Below, one piece after another: positions 5,715-8,270 of a stretch of DNA of 8,270 nucleotides. A program made the translations under genes and the position numbers. Source of the stretch: JBCCTX01 sp964652565. GTDB lineage: Bacteria; Bacteroidota; Bacteroidia; J057. Numbering within the stretch: the stretch's first letter is position 1; every line of letters starts with the position of its first letter. The DNA lies in the NCBI GenBank assembly GCA_964652565.1, contig CAZZEC010000212.1, positions 1-8,270 on the forward strand, read 5' to 3'. The notes beneath the pieces are model-generated. The model saw only the letters and a program-made list of their open reading frames with translations, was not told the DNA's origin and made no database searches.

Positions 5715-5899
5715 TGAGCTAAACGTGCGAGTAAATCTTTATCTTCCCTTAAAATCACATTCAACTCATTTACAAGTTTTACCTTTTCGCCGGTCAGCTT
5801 ATGAACCTCTTGTAAATATTCAAGAACGATTATCAGGTTTTCTTCTGGGAGTTTTTGAAGGATTTGGTTGATTTCCGTTCTTACTTGTTCTATGCTCAT
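5711..5899 (-). CDS. Antitoxin partner of Doc
   Basis: A 62-residue protein directly upstream of and overlapping doc by 4 nt, the standard antitoxin position. MSIEQVRTEINQILQKLPEE (1-20) looks helical and the C-terminus ILREDKDLLARLAQ (49-62) is an acidic-basic amphipathic helix of the sort Phd uses to plug Doc's active site. It does not show a clear Phd/YefM N-terminal DNA-binding fold, so it may belong to a different antitoxin family. Antitoxin function rests on position, size and tail. The cassette boundary is 50 bases upstream, leaving room for a short promoter. Confidence 0.75.
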   Translation of the reverse strand: MSIEQVRTEINQILQKLPEENLIIVLEYLQEVHKLTGEKVKLVNELNVILREDKDLLARLAQ

Positions 5900-5939
5900 T
5901 TCTTTTTTTCTTTAAGATACGGAGTATTTTTCTTTTTGT

Positions 5940-5997
5940 GGCAAATAACGTCTGTGTATGCGAAGATATGTCGCATATATCCTAAATGCTATTCGTA
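5940..5997 (-). repeat. attC-like site 6 (right end of recognisable array)
   Basis: A near copy of the element at 2034-2083, differing at about six positions including a one-base indel. Here TATGCGA and TCGCATA pair perfectly around AGATATG. The minus-strand core GTTATTTGCC (5940-5949) opens the Doc cassette and is the exact complement of that cassette's inverse core at 5366-5375. The inverse core on its right side is altered (AATAGC instead of AATAAC), and no cassette gene follows, so it is probably the last trace of a lost upstream cassette. Confidence 0.68.
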
Positions 5998-6426
5998 TTA
6001 TACTTTGTTCAACTCGCCTCAAAACGCTTGATCTCCTGTATTCCAAAGATTGATGTCCGCTGCATAAGCCAATAACATTCTGTATCGACTTATGCCCAAA
6101 CATATGTTGCATACAGCACACATTTACCCCATTCAGGCAAATGACAAGGTTTTACCTTCTCCATTTAAAGTATGGCTACTTTATACATACCTTTTTCGAG
6201 TAAGGATGCCTGATGTAGCTGGCTGGTTTTGCAACTTACTAAACTCAGGAAGGCGAAGATTATCAAGGAGAGTTTAATGTTAGTTGTCATATAACTTAGG
6301 TTATGATGTGTTGAAGTTTGCTAAGTATACATTTGTTATAAATCAAACCCTACACAGTATCTTAGACTACGCTTGTTATTAGCAAGTAGTATCAATGACC
6401 ATTTGAACAACAAAACAGATTCCAGA
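5998..6426. other. Gene-free stretch between cassette array and AraC gene
   Basis: No credible coding region. Open frames here give low-complexity, Arg/His/Cys-rich translations without recognisable domains. Visible details are a 7-bp stem GCATAAG/CTTATGC (6062-6068/6089-6095), an AACATATGTT palindrome at about 6099-6108, a TCATATAAC/GTTATGA stem near 6288-6306, and GTTGAACAAAG-like bases at 6004-6014 on the minus strand that resemble an attC end. They may be decayed cassette remains. The right part presumably holds the promoter of the AraC gene. Confidence 0.5.
6328..6335 (+). promoter_or_regulatory. Candidate -7 box for the AraC-family gene
   Basis: TACATTTG fits the Bacteroidota primary sigma -7 consensus TAnnTTTG and lies about 90 bases ahead of the preferred ATG at 6427. 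A TTG at 6311-6313 lies upstream but at a shorter distance than the usual 19-21 bases, so the -33 element is weak. Confidence 0.3.
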
Positions 6427-7263
6427 ATGGATGTTTCAGTGATTAAACCAAGCAATGACCTTGGACAGGTAGTAAAGAAATTTTGGATTGCAAGTGCTAA
6501 AGATTTATTCGAAAAATCTGGAACTTGTAGTATTATTCCAGATGGATCACCGGGAATTATTATTCAATATGATAGTAGTCATTCGGCAGTTTTTGATACA
6601 CATGGCTTGCCGTTACCCACCTCTTTTATCTATGGACAAAGTACAACTCCCTGCATAAATCACATCAAAGGAAATCCGCTGATCGTTGGGATAAACTTCC
6701 AGCCCACTGCTTTTAAAACCTTGTTTGACATAGATGCATCAGAACTCACCAATTCCATTGTTGACATCAATGATATCTTTTCACAAAAGTTTGTCGATCT
6801 ACTGCACAACACATCCAATCTACAGAATATTGTTGAGCTATTTAGTACCCAAATAGCTCAACAACTTCTAAAGCAAAAGCGAGATAGAATGATTGATCAA
6901 AGCATCACATGGATAATGAAGGACACGACAAATGTAAATTCGAAGATGTTATCATCTTATTTTAAGCTATCGAGAAGACAGTTTCAACGAAGATTCAAAG
7001 AATATGTGGGTGTAAGCCCTCAAACGTATATAAGAATTATCAAATTTCAGAAGAGTATTCATTTGTTACTCAACAAAGAGTTTAATAAACTAAGCGATAT
7101 TGCTTATACGTTGAATTTTGCCGACCAATCTTATTTCAACAAGGAGTTTAAAATCTTTTCAGGATATACACCTCAAGCGTTTTTACAAACAAATACATCT
7201 CGAAGTTTTTCCCTGCAAAACAGAAAGTATCCATTTGAACCTCTGCGTATTGTAACATGCTAA
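6427..7263 (+). CDS. AraC family transcriptional regulator with DUF6597-type N-terminus
   Basis: A 278-residue regulator. The N-terminal part (about 1-110), beginning DVSVIKPSNDLGQVVKKFWI and including IIPDGSPGIIIQY, is the sensor domain often labelled DUF6597 in Bacteroidota. The C-terminal double helix-turn-helix (about 172-255) includes LSSYFKLSRRQFQRRFKEYV, a second segment LSDIAYTLNFADQSYFNKEF and the AraC signature end FKIFSGYTPQAF. I choose the ATG at 6427; a TTG at 6373 would add 18 residues not expected in the family. It is on the opposite strand to the cassette genes. An MBL-fold gene follows after 69 bases on the same strand and is the obvious regulatory target or operon partner. 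Ligand unknown. Confidence 0.88.
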   Translation: MDVSVIKPSNDLGQVVKKFWIASAKDLFEKSGTCSIIPDGSPGIIIQYDSSHSAVFDTHGLPLPTSFIYGQSTTPCINHIKGNPLIVGINFQPTAFKTLFDIDASELTNSIVDINDIFSQKFVDLLHNTSNLQNIVELFSTQIAQQLLKQKRDRMIDQSITWIMKDTTNVNSKMLSSYFKLSRRQFQRRFKEYVGVSPQTYIRIIKFQKSIHLLLNKEFNKLSDIAYTLNFADQSYFNKEFKIFSGYTPQAFLQTNTSRSFSLQNRKYPFEPLRIVTC

Positions 7264-7332
7264 AAGATCATGTCGTCACAGTTCTATGTTGGTCTGCTAT
7301 CCGTCTACTATTTTGTACCATAAATATTTGAT

Positions 7333-8100
7333 ATGGTACGCATACATCATCTAAACTGTGTGGACATACAATCGCCCATAGGCATGAGGGGTATTGGGCA
7401 TTGCTTGCTACTAGAAACAGATGAGAGGCTCATCCTCGTCGATACAGGTATAGGTCTTTTGGACAACCAACATCCCGGGGAAAGAATAGGACAGCAAACG
7501 ATCGATATGATCGGTTACCGTTTTGATGAACAGTTAACTGCAGTGCGACAAATTGAACATTTGGGATTGGATCCCGAAAAAGTGACAGATTGCATCGTTT
7601 CTCATTTAGATCACGATCATATAAGTGGGCTTTCAGACTTTCCGAAAGCAAAAGTACATGTAGGAATTGAGGAGTTTGACAATTTCCATTCTGGGAATCC
7701 CCGATACAACCAAACACCCTTATCGCACAATCCCGTAATAAAGACTTATGCTGAAACAGATTGGGATTGGTTTGGGTTTGAAGCACGGAAAATCAGCCTG
7801 AATATTGAAGCAGAGATTTTCTTCATTCCGCTCTTTGGACATACAACAGGACATTGTGGAGTTGCCATACAGATAGAAAACAATAGGTTGTTTTATGTTG
7901 GAGACGCCTATTACTTAAAAGTTGAATTGGAAGATGCTAACCATCCTGTAAACGATTTGGTAAATAAAATGGCTGATAATAATGAATTGCGAATGGAGAC
8001 GTTGGAAAAAATCCGCAAGTTTGCGAATGAAAATCCAGGGATCGAAATCTTTAGTTATCACGATCCCAAAGAGTTTGAGAGCTTTATTACTGAAACTTAA
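7333..8100 (+). CDS. MBL-fold metallohydrolase
   Basis: A 255-residue metallo-beta-lactamase-fold enzyme. The main metal motif is SHLDHDHISGL (residues 90-100): His91, Asp95 and His96 fit H-x-H-x-D-H, but position 93 is Asp instead of the second His, a variant seen in some MBL subfamilies. Further ligands follow in order: His170 (FGHTTGH), Asp191 (YVGDAYY) and His243 (SYHDPKEF). ILVDTG (34-39) is the usual early strand and turn. There is no signal peptide, so it is likely cytoplasmic; the substrate is not shown, though lactonase-like members of this size share the layout. It lies 69 bases after the AraC-type gene on the same strand and converges with the azurin-like gene. Confidence 0.88.
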   Translation: MVRIHHLNCVDIQSPIGMRGIGHCLLLETDERLILVDTGIGLLDNQHPGERIGQQTIDMIGYRFDEQLTAVRQIEHLGLDPEKVTDCIVSHLDHDHISGLSDFPKAKVHVGIEEFDNFHSGNPRYNQTPLSHNPVIKTYAETDWDWFGFEARKISLNIEAEIFFIPLFGHTTGHCGVAIQIENNRLFYVGDAYYLKVELEDANHPVNDLVNKMADNNELRMETLEKIRKFANENPGIEIFSYHDPKEFESFITET

Positions 8101-8181
8101 TGGTCTATAACTAAGGAGATAGCCCAAGCCAACAATTAGCCTTACCAAACTTCTTTACATACTAATTAGCTCAATTCTCCA

Positions 8182-8270
8182 TCACACCCCTTTACTACTC
8201 ACCACTTTCAATACGCCATTCATGGTTCGCCAGTGTCCAGGAAAGGTACACACAAAAGGGTAATCCCCTG
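8182..8270 (-). CDS. Azurin/plastocyanin-like blue copper protein, C-terminal end (partial)
   Basis: The last 28 codons of a gene entering from the right edge read GDYPFVCTFPGHWRTMNGVL and then KVVSSKGV, then TGA. The C-T-F-P-G-H-W...M pattern supplies the Cys, His and Met copper ligands of type 1 sites in azurin and related cupredoxins, and is followed by the normal final strand. It may be a free azurin-like electron carrier or a cupredoxin domain at the end of a larger exported dehydrogenase; the rest is outside the window. It converges on the MBL gene with 81 bases between them, in which I see no clear terminator. Confidence 0.8.
   Translation of the reverse strand, partial: GDYPFVCTFPGHWRTMNGVLKVVSSKGV

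Larger units (their letters stand above)
58..5948 (-). mobile_element. Integron-like gene cassette array (no integrase in window)
   Basis: All genes here lie on the minus strand, mostly one or two per unit, separated by hairpin elements of about 50-75 bp built like attC sites. For five units the first bases after the boundary are the reverse complement of the box next to the stop codon: GTTATGCGAA/TTCGCATAAC (ATPase), GTTATTTGCC/GGCAAATAAC (Doc), GTTAGTGGAA/TTCCACCAAC (DUF433-DUF5615), GTTGTATATC/GATATACAAT (Crp-hydrolase) and GTTACCGGC/GCAGGTAAC (VOC). In integrons this arises because a cassette's core (GTTRRRY) sits at its front while the inverse core (RYYYAAC) sits at its rear. Inferred units are about 58-757, 758-2035, a degenerate stretch 2036-3200, then up to 3771, 3772-5322 and 5323-5948. 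No integrase gene is visible, so this may be a cluster of attC sites lacking integrase or the interior of a longer array. Confidence 0.75.

Noticed and set aside
6062..6108. GCATAAG/CTTATGC stem plus AACATATGTT palindrome as another attC
   Set aside because: The boxes do not fit a core and inverse core in the right order, and no complementary partner box was found.
5912..6121. Minus-strand open frame of 69 codons
   Set aside because: It runs across attC-like site 6, has a Cys/Arg/His-rich translation without any family features, and no start context.
6092..6277. Plus-strand open frame of 61 codons
   Set aside because: No recognisable domain or sensible composition, and no upstream signals; the DNA looks non-coding.
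7430..7786. Minus-strand 118-codon frame within the MBL gene
   Set aside because: It is antisense to a clear MBL enzyme and has no domain features of its own.
6335..8111. AraC-MBL segment as an inverted cassette: GTTATAAATC (6335-6344) against GGTCTATAAC (8102-8111)
   Set aside because: Only 8 of 10 bases complement, which is not rare by chance in AT-rich DNA over several hundred bases, and no attC-like stem or GTT core follows 8111.
1..8270. CRISPR array, tRNA or rRNA genes, insertion-sequence transposase
   Set aside because: No regularly spaced direct repeats, no cloverleaf or rRNA stretches, and no transposase motifs were seen; the repeated hairpins are better explained as attC-like sites.

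Overview
The window is AT-rich. It has protein families and a TAnnTTTG promoter-like box typical of Bacteroidota, most likely a Cytophagales-type genome (Bacteroidota-style Crp/Fnr and DUF6597-AraC regulators, an azurin-type cupredoxin, and no clear Shine-Dalgarno sites). This placement is an inference from gene content.

Positions about 50-6000 look like an array of integron-type gene cassettes without a visible integrase. All genes there lie on the minus strand, and the stop codon of almost every gene falls inside, or within about 10 bases of, a short hairpin element. Each hairpin has the layout of an attC site: an inverse core ending in AAC, a central imperfect stem-loop, and a core starting GTT. 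The key observation is that each cassette's first bases (GTT plus about 7) are the reverse complement of the inverse core at that cassette's other end. The matches are 10/10 for the ATPase cassette, 10/10 for Doc, 9/10 for DUF433/DUF5615, 9/10 for Crp-hydrolase and 8/9 for the VOC cassette. This is the signature expected if each cassette was once a circle closed at its attC. The core sequence differs from cassette to cassette, so this is not one repeated sequence copied everywhere.

In transcription order (right to left) the array holds: a Doc toxin with its antitoxin; a Crp/Fnr regulator with an alpha/beta hydrolase; a tiny lipoprotein-like ORF with a VOC (PhnB-like) protein; a degenerate stretch (DUF433, a broken DUF5615 toxin, and a CPBP protease-like pseudogene with an in-frame TAG); a 27-codon signal-peptide ORF; an AAA ATPase/DUF4143 protein; and an intact DUF433/DUF5615 toxin-antitoxin pair. 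Two toxin-antitoxin modules and one dead copy fit the known habit of sedentary cassette arrays to carry such modules.

From about 6000 to the end, the layout changes. A stretch of about 430 bp without a recognisable gene is followed, on the plus strand, by an AraC-family regulator and an MBL-fold metallohydrolase. The 3' end of an azurin-like blue-copper gene enters from the right on the minus strand. I found no convincing attC there, so this is probably ordinary flanking chromosome.
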